From assembly GCF_016811075.1 (NCBI RefSeq), contig NZ_JAFBGL010000003.1, forward strand, positions 62,001-126,000: a stretch of 64,000 nucleotides of DNA. Direction: 5' to 3'. The position numbers were made by a program, and so were the translations under genes. Each line of letters begins with the position of its first letter. Within the stretch, counting starts at the first letter, position 1. The notes beneath the pieces were generated by a model. That model worked only from the letters and a program-made list of their open reading frames with translations. It made no database searches and was not told the origin of the DNA. The DNA comes from Oceaniferula flava. GTDB taxonomy: Bacteria > Verrucomicrobiota > Verrucomicrobiia > Verrucomicrobiales > Akkermansiaceae. Shown piece after piece: positions 8,952 through 18,288 of this stretch.

Positions 8952-9341
8952 TTAGCGTAGGTAAATACGTCCTTGTTTCTGTGAGCTGATTTCAAGATAG
9001 ACACCACGGGAGTCTTCTTTTGTTTTCTCTAAAAACCATCCGTATGCCGGGTGATACTGCATCAGGTAATGTTTGATCACCCTCGAAGGGTGGCTGGCGC
9101 TATTTGGGGCGAAGACACTGACACGGAGGACGTTTTCTTGAATGAAACCGTCTTTCCCCATGTGCTTCCCGGGAGTCATTCTAATGACCTGATAGAAACT
9201 GGCTTTGATTTCCTCGTGGGTGGCAATGATCGAAGTGGCTTCTTGTTCGCTTGGGAAATCGTCATTTGCTTGAGCTTGGAAGCAGGTCAATAAAAGGACG
9301 CTAGCTAGCCAGGCGAGTGATCGGGCGTTAAGGATAGTCAT
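8952..9341 (-). CDS. Exported protein of unknown function
   Basis: The 129-residue protein starts MTILNARSLAWLASVLLLT, a signal peptide with probable cleavage after AQA near residue 25. The mature part is a small mixed alpha/beta domain ending in EISSQKQGRIYLR. No motif is recognised. It is divergent from the cyclophilin gene. Confidence 0.6.
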   Translation of the reverse strand: MTILNARSLAWLASVLLLTCFQAQANDDFPSEQEATSIIATHEEIKASFYQVIRMTPGKHMGKDGFIQENVLRVSVFAPNSASHPSRVIKHYLMQYHPAYGWFLEKTKEDSRGVYLEISSQKQGRIYLR

Positions 9342-9423
9342 ATAAGTGAAACGCCTTCGGAGGGATAATTATTCATTAAAAAATCCGTGCAATCATCATA
9401 ATCCGTGGTTTTCTACCCGCGAC

Positions 9424-9927
9424 ATGAGCGAAATTACCGACATCAACATTACTATGAAAACCAGCAAGGGTCCCATCAACATCCGCATGTTTGCGGGGGA
9501 TGCCCAGGTGACCTGCGCCAGCTTTCTCAACCTCGCCAGCCGCGGATTCTATGACGGACTGGTATTCCACCGCGTGATCCCCAACTTCATGATCCAAGGT
9601 GGCGATCCAACCGGTAGCGGCATGGGTGGCCCTGGCTACAAGTTCGAATGCGAGTGCAAACCTCACCTCAAGCACGACAAAGCCGGTATCCTGTCCATGG
9701 CCAATGCCGGACCCAACACCAACGGATCCCAGTTTTTCATCACCCACGGCCCAACGCCTCACCTCAATGGCAAGCACACTGTCTTTGGTGAAGTGACCGA
9801 GGGGCAGGATGTGGTCGATTCCATCGCTCAAGGCGACAAAATCGAGTCGATCGAAATCAAAGACAGCACCGATGCTCTCTTCGCGGCACAAGCTGATCGC
9901 ATCAAGGATTGGAACAGCGCTGCCTAA
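9424..9927 (+). CDS. Cyclophilin-type peptidyl-prolyl isomerase
   Basis: This enzyme interconverts cis and trans prolyl bonds. The start at 9424 gives [18 protein letters not shown]. An upstream ATG at 9346 would add an unlikely basic tail. Core motifs are [37 protein letters not shown] and HTVFGEV, all in the normal order. There is no signal peptide, so it is cytosolic, similar in size to PpiB. It lies 24 bases upstream of yaaA and may be co-transcribed with it. Confidence 0.94.
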   Translation: MSEITDINITMKTSKGPINIRMFAGDAQVTCASFLNLASRGFYDGLVFHRVIPNFMIQGGDPTGSGMGGPGYKFECECKPHLKHDKAGILSMANAGPNTNGSQFFITHGPTPHLNGKHTVFGEVTEGQDVVDSIAQGDKIESIEIKDSTDALFAAQADRIKDWNSAA

Positions 9928-9951
9928 ACCTTTTTTCCCAGACAACTGATC

Positions 9952-10722
9952 ATGATTTACCTGCTCTCTCCTGCGAAAACTCTCGATTATGAGTCCGAGG
10001 TGCCATCACTGCGCGCCACGAAACCTCGCTTTTTAGACGACTCGGCAGAGCTGGCAGCGATCATGAAAAAAATGAAGCCAGCGGATCTGGAAAAGCTCAT
10101 GGGCATTTCCAGCAAGCTGGCGGATTTGACTGCGCAGCGTTTTGACGACTGGCGCACGGACTTCAGTAAACCTGAGGCTCGCGAGGCGATTTTGGCCTTC
10201 AAAGGTGACGTCTACCAAGGCCTTGCGGTGGAGGACTGGGGCAAGGAGGACTTTGCCCGGGCGCAGAAGTCCATCCGTATTCTCTCCGGTCTTTATGGTA
10301 TCCTGCGGCCGCTCGATCTGATGCTGCCGTATCGTTTGGAGATGGGGAAAAAAGTCACCACCGATCGTGGCACCAATCTCTATCACTTCTGGGGTAGTCA
10401 GCTCACCGAGAGTCTCAACAAGGAGCTCAAGGGCGATCAGGACGCGGTGATCAATCTCGCCTCCAACGAATATTTTTCAGCGATCAAACCGAAAGAGCTC
10501 AAGGCTCCGGTGATCACTCCCGTTTTCAAGGATTGGAAAAACGACAAGTACAAGGTGATTTCCTTCTACGCGAAAAAGGCACGCGGCGAGATGGCAGCCT
10601 GGGCGGTGAGAAATGAAATCGAAAAACCCGCCGCCTTGAAGAAGTTCAAGGGCAGCGGGTATGCTTACGATCCATCGCTGAGCGATGATTCAAATTGGGT
10701 GTTTACCCGAAAAGAAGCTTGA
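9952..10722 (+). CDS. yaaA: YaaA family peroxide stress protein
   Basis: The 256-residue protein starts MIYLLSPAKTLDY, the diagnostic YaaA start, and has the usual length. Conserved blocks include RPLDLMLPYRLEMG and INLASNEYFSAI. In E. coli YaaA limits free iron and DNA damage during peroxide stress and binds DNA. It probably forms an operon with the cyclophilin gene. Confidence 0.94.
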   Translation: MIYLLSPAKTLDYESEVPSLRATKPRFLDDSAELAAIMKKMKPADLEKLMGISSKLADLTAQRFDDWRTDFSKPEAREAILAFKGDVYQGLAVEDWGKEDFARAQKSIRILSGLYGILRPLDLMLPYRLEMGKKVTTDRGTNLYHFWGSQLTESLNKELKGDQDAVINLASNEYFSAIKPKELKAPVITPVFKDWKNDKYKVISFYAKKARGEMAAWAVRNEIEKPAALKKFKGSGYAYDPSLSDDSNWVFTRKEA

Positions 10723-10741
10723 GGCTTGCGGTCAGGTGCAC

Positions 10742-10769
10742 GTTCGCCTTCGGTCAATCAAAGGCGAAC
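10742..10769. terminator. Hairpin between convergent genes
   Basis: GTTCGCCTT (10742-10750) pairs with AAGGCGAAC (10761-10769) around a 10-base loop, between yaaA and the PEP-CTERM gene. There is no T-tract on either strand, so its role as a terminator is uncertain. Confidence 0.4.
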
Positions 10770-10789
10770 CTGAACCGTCATCAAGCGGA

Positions 10790-11431
10790 CTACTTTCTGT
10801 TTCTGCGAAGCAGCAACAGGCCAGCGCCCAAGGTGATGCAGAGCGTGGATGATGGCTCTGGCACGGTGGTGATGTTGAGCACGGAATTGCCGTAAGTGAC
10901 AACTTGCTGAATCGCCGGGCTTTCATCCACCAGTTTGAATCTGAACCCGATGGCGGTGTCTCCGTTAGCGATGGCGGCATTGTAAATGTCGGTGACGTCA
11001 AAGCTGATTCCTGTGTCTCCGCGTTCGTAATCCGTTGAGGAAAAAGTGGCGACCGTTCCGGTGGATGGGCTCGAGTAGTCTGCAATCACATCAATGGCTC
11101 CGTTGGCTTGGTAGGCCTCGATAATGATATCGAACGATCCACCAAGCAAAATGCCAGTTTGGTCAAATTCCAAGGATGCTGAAGTAGTCGTGGGTTGACC
11201 GGTGATGATGAATTCAGTCACACCACGTTGATCGGTGGCGCCGTCTCCGTCTTCGTCGCCGATTCTCATGCTGCCGATGCCGGCTCGAGCTCCCACGCCG
11301 GTGTTATTACCGGTCGAGAAAAGTTCACGCTCAAACGAGTTCGCTATGGTGACAGCTTCTGCAGAAGAAGCCATGGCGACGAGGCTGAGGAGGGCGGTCG
11401 ATTTGATAATGTGTGGTATCATAGTGTTCAT
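10790..11431 (-). CDS. PEP-CTERM sorted exported protein
   Basis: The 213-residue protein has a signal peptide (MNTMIPHIIKSTALLSLVAM, cleavage near SAEA) and a C-terminal sorting signal: VPEPSS, a hydrophobic helix, then RRNRK. PEP-CTERM proteins are exported and processed by exosortase, often together with exopolysaccharide. No exosortase gene is in this window. The mature domain is beta-rich and carries an acidic GDEDGDGATD stretch that could bind calcium. The function is unknown. Confidence 0.85.
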   Translation of the reverse strand: MNTMIPHIIKSTALLSLVAMASSAEAVTIANSFERELFSTGNNTGVGARAGIGSMRIGDEDGDGATDQRGVTEFIITGQPTTTSASLEFDQTGILLGGSFDIIIEAYQANGAIDVIADYSSPSTGTVATFSSTDYERGDTGISFDVTDIYNAAIANGDTAIGFRFKLVDESPAIQQVVTYGNSVLNITTVPEPSSTLCITLGAGLLLLRRNRK

Positions 11432-11793
11432 TTGGTTCTCTGGTTAAGAGGATCAGCCAGTAAGTTGGGGAGCAAAATAGGTTCCTCCCCGCTGGCGCGC
11501 GGGAAGATGTCGATGCGGCCATGCAGTGTCGAGCTCAATACCGAGTTTTATGTCGTGGTATGATTCATCGAAATGATGAGTCGTCTTCGCGCCTTGGTTG
11601 GCTGGCCGATGACGGTGCCATTTTCCAGAGGATCGCGGAATGAGGCGATCCTTTTCAGTTCGCTTCGTGCCGTGAAGACTGCGGAAAAAAGGGCAGAACT
11701 ATGATGTCGACCTGCACGATGAGGCCCCCGACCACCATGCATCGGCCCTCGCAAAATGAGGGCATGCACGGTGGGCGTCATGAGGAGGGGCGC
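11432..11793. other. Intergenic region with a long hairpin
   Basis: No gene is seen. The main structure is an interrupted inverted repeat at about 11732-11774, in which CCACC, TGCAT and GCCCTC pair with GAGGGC, ATGCA and GGTGG around a 7-base loop. It lies just 3' of the M20 peptidase gene on the minus strand and has no T-tract, so it may protect the mRNA end or be a palindromic repeat. Confidence 0.45.
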
Positions 11794-13125
11794 TTACTTC
11801 GCCAGCTCTTTCAGCAGGGCCTTGTTCAGGCGGATTCCGCCTTCGAAGTTTTCCACGTAGAAGTTTTCGTTCGGGGCGTGGATTTGGCAGTTAGGCAGTG
11901 CCAGTCCGAGCATCAGGCTCTCGACGCCGAGGATTTCCTTCATGTCCTGAATGATGGGAATTGAGCCGCCTTCGCGGATGAGCACAGGGGCTTTGCCGAA
12001 GGCTTGCTCGAGTGCTACCTGGCCGGCTTTGCCATTTTCTGAGTGTGGATCGCAGATGTAGGGTTTGCCATCGTGGCCGGCGTGCACTTCCACGGTGACT
12101 CCGGCGGGGGCGTGCTTTTCAAGGTGGGTTTTCACCTTGGCGGCGATGTCTTGCGGGTCTTGATCAGGCACCAAGCGGAAGGAGAACTTGGCCATGGCCT
12201 CGGCCGGGAGCACGGTCTTGGACCCTTCTCCCTGATAGCCGCCGCCGATGCCATTGACCTCGGCGGTAGGGCGTGCCCAGAGGCGCTCGGCGGAACTGTA
12301 ATCCGGCTCGCCGAAGATGGCGGGGGATCCGGTGATGTTCAAAATGTCCGCTTCTGTCATGCCGGGAACCTTCGCCCACATTTCGCGCTCCCAAACTTCG
12401 AGCGGACGGACGTCATCATAGAATCCTTCGATGGCGATTTTACCATTGTCATCGTGCAGCGAGGCCACCAGCTTCGCCACCGCAGTAGCGGGGTTGGCGA
12501 CGCAACCACCGTAAACTCCCGAGTGCAGATCGCCCTTGGGGCCTTTCACCGTGATCTCGCAGCAGGTGATGCCGCGCAGGCCGTAGCCCATGGTGGGCAC
12601 ACCCTCCGCCACCATACCGGTGTCGGACACAGCAATGACATCGCATTTCAGCGCTTCCTTATGTTTTTCCAAAAATGGCACCAGGTTCGGGCTGCCGATT
12701 TCCTCCTCGCCTTCGAACAGGAAGATCAAATTCACAGGGAGCTCGCCCTCTTCCTTGAGCATTTCTTCCACGCCTAACACGTGAGCCATCATTTGCCCTT
12801 TGTTATCGGTGGAGCCACGACCCCAGATCCGACCGTCGCGGATTTCAGGTTCGAACGGTGGGGAGTCCCAGAGCTCGACGGGATCGACCGGTTGCACATC
12901 GTAGTGCCCGTAGATCAGGCAGGTTTTCTTGCCTGCGTGGTGTTCGTTCCGGGCGATAACGATCGGGTGTTTCGGCGTCTCGTGGAGCTCGGTGTTCAGC
13001 CCCATGCTGTTGAGTTTTTCAATCAACCAGTTGGCGCAGGCGCGGACGTCGCCGGCGTGGTTGGAGTCGGTGGAGATGCTGGGAAAACGGAGGAAGGCAA
13101 AAAGATCTTCTAGCTGCTTGGTCAT
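11794..13125 (-). CDS. M20 family metallopeptidase (dipeptidase)
   Basis: The ATG at 13125 gives MTKQLEDLFAFLRFPSIS and 443 residues. A longer frame upstream is not protein-like. The metal-binding motifs of the M20/CNDP family are present: IYGHYDVQPVDP, GRGSTDNKGQMMA, and FEGEEEIGSPN with the general base Glu. The C-terminal part contains REGGSIPII. These enzymes are cytosolic di-zinc dipeptidases or aminoacylases. The exact substrate cannot be told. There is no signal peptide. Confidence 0.92.
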   Translation of the reverse strand: MTKQLEDLFAFLRFPSISTDSNHAGDVRACANWLIEKLNSMGLNTELHETPKHPIVIARNEHHAGKKTCLIYGHYDVQPVDPVELWDSPPFEPEIRDGRIWGRGSTDNKGQMMAHVLGVEEMLKEEGELPVNLIFLFEGEEEIGSPNLVPFLEKHKEALKCDVIAVSDTGMVAEGVPTMGYGLRGITCCEITVKGPKGDLHSGVYGGCVANPATAVAKLVASLHDDNGKIAIEGFYDDVRPLEVWEREMWAKVPGMTEADILNITGSPAIFGEPDYSSAERLWARPTAEVNGIGGGYQGEGSKTVLPAEAMAKFSFRLVPDQDPQDIAAKVKTHLEKHAPAGVTVEVHAGHDGKPYICDPHSENGKAGQVALEQAFGKAPVLIREGGSIPIIQDMKEILGVESLMLGLALPNCQIHAPNENFYVENFEGGIRLNKALLKELAK

Positions 13126-13245
13126 GCAGTTGTTCTGGCGACGAGTTTCCGACGGCGCAAGCCTCAAATCTTGAGGGTGAAAAATTACACTGATATTGCG
13201 TTTCGTAGTTTGAAATTGGTGGCAGACAGTACAAGATACCATCAG

Positions 13246-14178
13246 ATGGCAAACCGATACCCTCTCATTTTTAATCCAAGTGCACGCAGTCAGCGCGGGC
13301 GAAGAACCTTGCGATTCTTGATGACGCACGCCCAGCGCTTTGCTCTCTACGCCAGTCAGAGCGCCGAGGATGCGGTAGATTTGGCCCGTTCGTTTGCGGA
13401 GCGTGGGGAACCCATTGTGGTGGCTGCTGGAGGCGATGGCACGCTCAATGCGGTGGTGCAAGGATTGGCCGGAAGTTCCACGGCCTTGGGGGTATTGCCC
13501 GCTGGCACGATGAATGTTTTTGCCCGTGAGCTAGGGCTGCCACACGCTAGCTTGCGTCGCTCGCTGGATGTGCTGGACGCCGGATATGTCAAAGAGGTCG
13601 ACCTTTACGAAGCCAATGGCCACGCCTTTGTCCAGATGGCTGGGGTCGGGCTGGATGCTCAAGTGATCGAGGAGACTGACTCGGAGGCAAAAAAAATGTT
13701 TGGTCCCATGGCCTACCTCACCGCCGCGGTGCGGGTGCTGGGGGAACGTCCTCCCAAAATGCGCGTGATCTGCGATGATGGTCGGGTGGAGGAAGGGGTC
13801 TGTGTCTTGGCCGGTAATGGCTCGCTTTATGGCGGTCAGCTGAAACTTTTCCGCAAGGCCGATAACATGGACGAGATGCTGGATGCTCTGGTGTTTACCG
13901 AAGCGGGTTACAAGCTGGTGTTGGACTCAGTCCGTGGCCTGGCCACCGGCGCCATTGATGCCGGCAATTCCTCGGTCAACTACCTGCAGGCACGCAGTTT
14001 TAAAATCGAATGTGAAAGCTCCGTGCCGATGGAGGTGGATGGTGAGTTTCTCGGCAGGGTTTCTGAGGTCAGAATTGACCCGGCAGAACGCAAGTTGAGA
14101 GTGATTGCCCCGGAAAATCCGAAGGAGGGAATCTTTGCTTCGGTGTTGCAAACTTTGATCAATTTACCTCGTAAATAG
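13246..14178 (+). CDS. Diacylglycerol kinase family lipid kinase
   Basis: The start at 13246 gives MANRYPLIFNPSARSQRGRR. The nucleotide-binding motif VAAGGDGTLNAVVQG is present, followed by LGVLPAGTMNVFARELG, both typical of YegS/DgkB/BmrU kinases that phosphorylate diacylglycerol or sphingoid lipids. The 310-residue length is normal. The next gene starts a few bases after the stop and may be co-expressed. Confidence 0.9.
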   Translation: MANRYPLIFNPSARSQRGRRTLRFLMTHAQRFALYASQSAEDAVDLARSFAERGEPIVVAAGGDGTLNAVVQGLAGSSTALGVLPAGTMNVFARELGLPHASLRRSLDVLDAGYVKEVDLYEANGHAFVQMAGVGLDAQVIEETDSEAKKMFGPMAYLTAAVRVLGERPPKMRVICDDGRVEEGVCVLAGNGSLYGGQLKLFRKADNMDEMLDALVFTEAGYKLVLDSVRGLATGAIDAGNSSVNYLQARSFKIECESSVPMEVDGEFLGRVSEVRIDPAERKLRVIAPENPKEGIFASVLQTLINLPRK

Positions 14179-14186
14179 CACCAGAT

Positions 14187-14915
14187 ATGGGGGCACGGGC
14201 GATGGCTGCGAATACCAACAGTGTGGAGCTGAAGAGGTCCGCGACGAAGCAGGTGAAGGCGCACTGGTTGGTGCGTTGGTTCAAGCGTAGTCTGGTGGCT
14301 CTGTTTTTGCTCTTTGCCGGGTTTTTCTTTTTCATCTGGTATGCCAACCACGCTGCTACCCGCGCAGGAAAGGGGATTCTCTACGACGACGTGGCGGATG
14401 TGCCACATCGCCAGGCAGGCTTGGTGTTTGGCTGTTCCGAGAAATTGGGCAGTCGCGATAACTTATATTTCAAATACCGCATCGAAGCCGCTGCCGAGCT
14501 CTGGCACGCAGGAAAGGTGGACTTCCTGATCGTCTCCGGTGACAACCGTGAGAAATACTACAACGAACCGGTGGCCATGCGCAAAGCCTTGGTCGAGGCC
14601 GGTGTGCCATTCAAAAAGATCGTTTGCGACTACGCCGGATTGCGGACCCTCGATTCCGTGGTGCGGGCGAAGAAAGTTTTCGGGCTGAACGAGGTGATCT
14701 TTGTCAGTCAGAAATTTCAGAATGAGCGGGCGGCCTACATCGCCAAGGCCAATGGGATGGATGTGTTAGGCTACAATGCTCAGGACGTGGAAGGCTACGC
14801 TGCGCGAAAAACGGAAGACCGTGAAGTGCTCGCCAGGGTGAAGATGTGGCTCGATGTCAATATCACCGATGAGCAGCCACGCCATCTCGGCGACCCGGAA
14901 CCAGTGCCGGAATAA
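14187..14915 (+). CDS. SanA/YdcF-like membrane protein (DUF218)
   Basis: The 242-residue protein has a basic N-terminus, one membrane helix (about residues 35-53, VALFLLFAGFFFFIWYA) and a periplasmic domain with LVFGCSEKLG and FLIVSGDN, which fit the DUF218 fold. E. coli SanA affects vancomycin sensitivity and the envelope barrier. The start at 14187 could instead be the ATG at 14202. The gene lies 8 bases after the lipid kinase gene. Confidence 0.85.
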   Translation: MGARAMAANTNSVELKRSATKQVKAHWLVRWFKRSLVALFLLFAGFFFFIWYANHAATRAGKGILYDDVADVPHRQAGLVFGCSEKLGSRDNLYFKYRIEAAAELWHAGKVDFLIVSGDNREKYYNEPVAMRKALVEAGVPFKKIVCDYAGLRTLDSVVRAKKVFGLNEVIFVSQKFQNERAAYIAKANGMDVLGYNAQDVEGYAARKTEDREVLARVKMWLDVNITDEQPRHLGDPEPVPE

Positions 14916-14949
14916 CGAAGTCAGGTCAAGTTCTGGCAGCCCGTTTAAA

Positions 14950-15150
14950 CTAGCCTCCAGCAGCGATGGTGATGACCTCTAACTGATCGCCGTTTTCTAA
15001 GATCGTGGTTGCGAATTCGCGGGGGAAAAGTGCTTCTCTGTTCCGCTCCACCACCACGGGTTTATCACCAAGTCCGATAGCGTCTAACAGTCCAGTGACA
15101 CTGGTGTTTTCCTCCAGAGAATGCTCCGTGCCGTTGAGTTGAATCGTCAT
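14950..15150 (-). CDS. thiS: Thiamine sulfur carrier protein ThiS
   Basis: A 66-residue beta-grasp protein starting MTIQLNGTEHSLEE and ending in the di-glycine tail IAAGG, whose last Gly is adenylated and thiocarboxylated to carry sulfur for the thiazole ring. The length is normal. It lies 21 bases downstream of thiH in the same operon. Confidence 0.94.
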   Translation of the reverse strand: MTIQLNGTEHSLEENTSVTGLLDAIGLGDKPVVVERNREALFPREFATTILENGDQLEVITIAAGG

Positions 15151-15171
15151 AGGTTGATGCTGGGGTGGAAA

Positions 15172-16329
15172 TTAGCAAGGGCTGCCCGAGTGGTCGAGGA
15201 TGGCGGCGTCCCAGTCTTTCCAGACAGGATCGTAACCCTGGCTGCGAAGTAGATCCGCGATCTCTGCCGGGGAGCGTTTGTCATCGATGGTGAATTGCTC
15301 GGTGGCGCGGCTGCAGGAATTTTGCGGTTGGTCCTCGCCCAGTTCCACGCGCTTTCCTTTGACCGTGAGGTGGAGGTCGTCGGTGCCGGCGCCAGTGTAG
15401 CCACCGGGGTCGGTCTGCGAGCCGGCAGACATGTGGGTGATGCCCAGTGGCACCAAGGAGTCACGCAGCTTGGCTGGTTCGCGCGTGCTGAGCACGATGC
15501 CGACCTGTGGGAAACAGATGCGGAACGCGCAGGCGAGTTGGACGAACTGACGGTCGTTGAGGAAGAGGTTCGGGTCGGGCGTGTATTGATAATTCCCAGC
15601 GTAGGGGCGCATTCTGGGGAAGGCGATGTTGAAGCTGGCTTTCCAACAATGTTTGTAAAGGTATTCCAAGTGCGCGGCCAGGGCGATGGCTTCCTTGCGC
15701 CAGTCGGCCAGGCCAAAGAGGGCACCGATGCCGATCCGGCGAAAGCCTCCGGCGTAGGCACGCTCCGGGCAGTCGAGCCGCCAGTCAAAATTCTTTTTCG
15801 GCCCTGCTGTGTGGAGTTTTTCGTAGGTCTCACGCTGATAGCTTTCCTGATAGACGATCAAACCTTCCGCACCGTGGCTGACCAGCTCGCCATACTGGTG
15901 GTCTTTCATCGGGCCGACTTCGATGGCAATGGTCGGGATGAAGCCCTTGATGGCATCGATGCATTCTTGCAAATAGCCCTCGGAGACAAATTTAGGGTGC
16001 TCGCCGGCGACCAGCAGGATGTTCCGGAACCCCAGGCTGTGCAGGTGTTGGGCTTCGGCGACCACTTGAGGGATGGTCAGCGTGGTGCGCAGGATGGCAT
16101 TATCACGCGAGAAGCCGCAGTAAGAGCAGTTATTGACGCATTCATTGGAAACATACAAGGGCGCGAACAGACGCATCGTTTTTCCGAAGTGATGTCGTGT
16201 GAGCTGCTGGCTCTTGAGGGCCATCGATTCCAACGTCGCAGCATCGGCAGGTTCAATCAGGGAGGTGAACTTCCGAAGCTGGGGGGACGGATGATCGATG
16301 AGGGATTGAAATTGTTCTGAAAAACTCAC
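15172..16329 (-). CDS. thiH: 2-iminoacetate synthase ThiH
   Basis: This radical SAM enzyme cleaves tyrosine to dehydroglycine for thiazole synthesis. The 385-residue protein has the cluster motif CVNNCSYCGFSR. A second conserved region near YQESYQRETYEKLH and the C-terminal thiazole-associated domain ending with QGYDPVWKDWD fit the family. The start appears to be GTG at 16329. ThiG, normally between thiS and thiH, is absent here. I saw no TPP riboswitch upstream. Confidence 0.94.
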   Translation of the reverse strand: MSFSEQFQSLIDHPSPQLRKFTSLIEPADAATLESMALKSQQLTRHHFGKTMRLFAPLYVSNECVNNCSYCGFSRDNAILRTTLTIPQVVAEAQHLHSLGFRNILLVAGEHPKFVSEGYLQECIDAIKGFIPTIAIEVGPMKDHQYGELVSHGAEGLIVYQESYQRETYEKLHTAGPKKNFDWRLDCPERAYAGGFRRIGIGALFGLADWRKEAIALAAHLEYLYKHCWKASFNIAFPRMRPYAGNYQYTPDPNLFLNDRQFVQLACAFRICFPQVGIVLSTREPAKLRDSLVPLGITHMSAGSQTDPGGYTGAGTDDLHLTVKGKRVELGEDQPQNSCSRATEQFTIDDKRSPAEIADLLRSQGYDPVWKDWDAAILDHSGSPC

Positions 16330-16447
16330 TGCCGCAGTGGTCTAGTTTGTAGAGGCATTTGTCAAAGGGAATTCGCGATGGAAAAGTGAACGATTCTTCG
16401 AGCTGCACTTGCACATTGTACGATATGCTGGTTAAACTACCCCGGAA

Positions 16448-17062
16448 ATGAAGAGTCTATCTGACCTGTTTGACAACAATCGCCGCTGGGCTGCCGGCAA
16501 AGTAGCGCGAGATCCTGAGTTTTTCGAGCGGCTGGCGAACCAGCAGTCGCCGAAGTATCTTTGGATTGGCTGCGCCGATAGTCGTGTGCCCGCCAACCAA
16601 ATCACCGGCCTGGATCCAGGAGAGGTATTTGTGCACCGGAATGTTGCCAATGTGGTGGTGCAGACTGATTTCAACATGCTCTCAGTGGTGCAATATGCGG
16701 TGGAGGTTCTGAAAGTGGAACATGTCATCGTCTGCGGCCACTACAGCTGTGGCGGTGTCGCTGCCGCTCTCGGGAAACAGCGCAACGGGCTGATCGACAA
16801 CTGGCTGCGGCATATCCAAACGGTGGCTCGCGAGCACACGGATGAGCTGCGCTCCCTAGAGCAGCCGGCGCAGATCGATCGCCTCTGCGAACTCAACGTG
16901 GAAGCCCAAGCCAAGAACATCAGCCACACCACCATCCTGCAAGATGCCTGGGACCGTGGACAGAAGGTGGATGTGCATAGCTGGATCTACCGCTTGAACA
17001 CAGGCCATCTCAGTAGTCTCAAAGATCCGATCACATTGGATAATTTTTCGTCGGATTCTTAA
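16448..17062 (+). CDS. can: Beta-carbonic anhydrase
   Basis: This zinc enzyme interconverts CO2 and bicarbonate. The zinc ligands lie in GCADSRVPANQ and HYSCGG, and the Asp-Arg dyad is present. The 204-residue length is normal, and the N-terminus MKSLSDLFDNNRRWA resembles the Can type. It is divergent from thiH. Confidence 0.95.
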   Translation: MKSLSDLFDNNRRWAAGKVARDPEFFERLANQQSPKYLWIGCADSRVPANQITGLDPGEVFVHRNVANVVVQTDFNMLSVVQYAVEVLKVEHVIVCGHYSCGGVAAALGKQRNGLIDNWLRHIQTVAREHTDELRSLEQPAQIDRLCELNVEAQAKNISHTTILQDAWDRGQKVDVHSWIYRLNTGHLSSLKDPITLDNFSSDS

Positions 17063-17172
17063 TAATTGGGATATTTTCAACTATTAAGCAGACATGCTGC
17101 GATAGGCATGCTACATGCTCGCCGTATCTGAGTGAACTCCGGATTTGGAGATGCCTTTGCGCACATAATTAA

Positions 17173-18222
17173 ATGGATACGTACATATGGATAGCCATCG
17201 TCCTCTGCCTTAGTCAGTCGGCGATGTTCTCTGGCGCCAATTTGGCGTATTTCTCGCTGGGCCGTATGAGGCTCGAGGCCGAGGTTGAGAAAGGCAACAA
17301 GCCAGCCGGCAAAATCTTGGCGCTGAGGAAAGACTCGAACCTGCTTCTCTGCACTATCTTGTGGGGAAATGTCAGTGTGAACGTATTACTGGCCTTGCTC
17401 AGTGACTCGGTGTTCCTCGGATTCGGCGCCTTTATTTTCTCTACCGTAGGTATCACCTTCTTCGGTGAGATTCTGCCGCAGGCTTATTTTTCGCGGAATG
17501 CCATGAAAATTGGCGCCTTGCTTTCGCCGGTGATCCGCTTTTATCAGATCCTCCTCTACATCGTAGCCAAACCCTGCGCCATCATTCTTGACGGCTGGAT
17601 TGGCCCGGAGGGTCCCACGTTCTACCGCGAGCGCGATATTGAGATCATTCTGGAAAAGCACATCCGCGAGATCGATTCCGAGATCAGCGCCAATGAGGGG
17701 CGGGGAGCCCTGAACTTCCTCGCCTTGGACGATAGGCATATCGCCCAGGAGGGTAGTGCTCTGGCACCCGAGACGATTTACACGTTCCCGGTAAATCTCG
17801 ACCTTCCTACCATTCCAGCGATGGATACCGAGGAGGGGAAGCAGTGGATTCAGTCGTTGAAAAAGCATCCACGCAAGTGGGCGGTGATCGTTGGTGAGCA
17901 CGGCGTGCCCCAGCTGGTGTTGAAAACCACCGAGTTCCTCAGTGCGTTGTATGCCAAAGGGGCGGCGGCGAGTGTTTACGATTACTGCCACCGACCGATC
18001 GTTGTCGATGATGCCCAGAGCACCCTTGATGACGTCTTGGGCGAGTTCGTCGTGGAAGCGGATGGCGTCGATGACCACGTGGTCGATCGCGATGTGGTGC
18101 TCTACTGGACCGACGCCCGCAAGCGCATCATCACGGGGGCTGATATCTTTGGTCGATTGCTCCTGGGGATCGCCCGGCGTGAGACCACGCCGCCTGCGAA
18201 GATTGCTGAATCCGTCGCCTGA
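17173..18222 (+). CDS. CNNM/CorC-type membrane protein with CBS-like region
   Basis: The 349-residue protein has an N-terminal DUF21/CNNM membrane domain with about four helices (residues 4-130, including AMFSGANLAYFSLGRMRLE and TFFGEILPQAYFSR). A cytoplasmic part resembling a degenerate CBS pair follows, ending RRETTPPAKIAESVA. Relatives are proposed magnesium or cobalt efflux proteins or haemolysin-like transporters. No CorC_HlyC domain is evident at the C-terminus. Confidence 0.83.
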   Translation: MDTYIWIAIVLCLSQSAMFSGANLAYFSLGRMRLEAEVEKGNKPAGKILALRKDSNLLLCTILWGNVSVNVLLALLSDSVFLGFGAFIFSTVGITFFGEILPQAYFSRNAMKIGALLSPVIRFYQILLYIVAKPCAIILDGWIGPEGPTFYRERDIEIILEKHIREIDSEISANEGRGALNFLALDDRHIAQEGSALAPETIYTFPVNLDLPTIPAMDTEEGKQWIQSLKKHPRKWAVIVGEHGVPQLVLKTTEFLSALYAKGAAASVYDYCHRPIVVDDAQSTLDDVLGEFVVEADGVDDHVVDRDVVLYWTDARKRIITGADIFGRLLLGIARRETTPPAKIAESVA

Positions 18223-18288
18223 TCCGGTGCGGTTCAGAAAGTCACTATTGTCGGTTGCTGCCTAGTCGGATGCGTGAAAGGCTGCGGC

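Noticed and set aside
12043-12777. Plus-strand frame opposite the M20 peptidase gene
   Set aside because: It is the shadow of a gene with complete metal-binding motifs.
15295-16320. Plus-strand frame of 341 codons opposite thiH
   Set aside because: It overlaps thiH, whose iron-sulfur motif and length are clear.
16330-16447. TPP riboswitch upstream of thiH
   Set aside because: The conserved CTGAGA and related boxes were not found.
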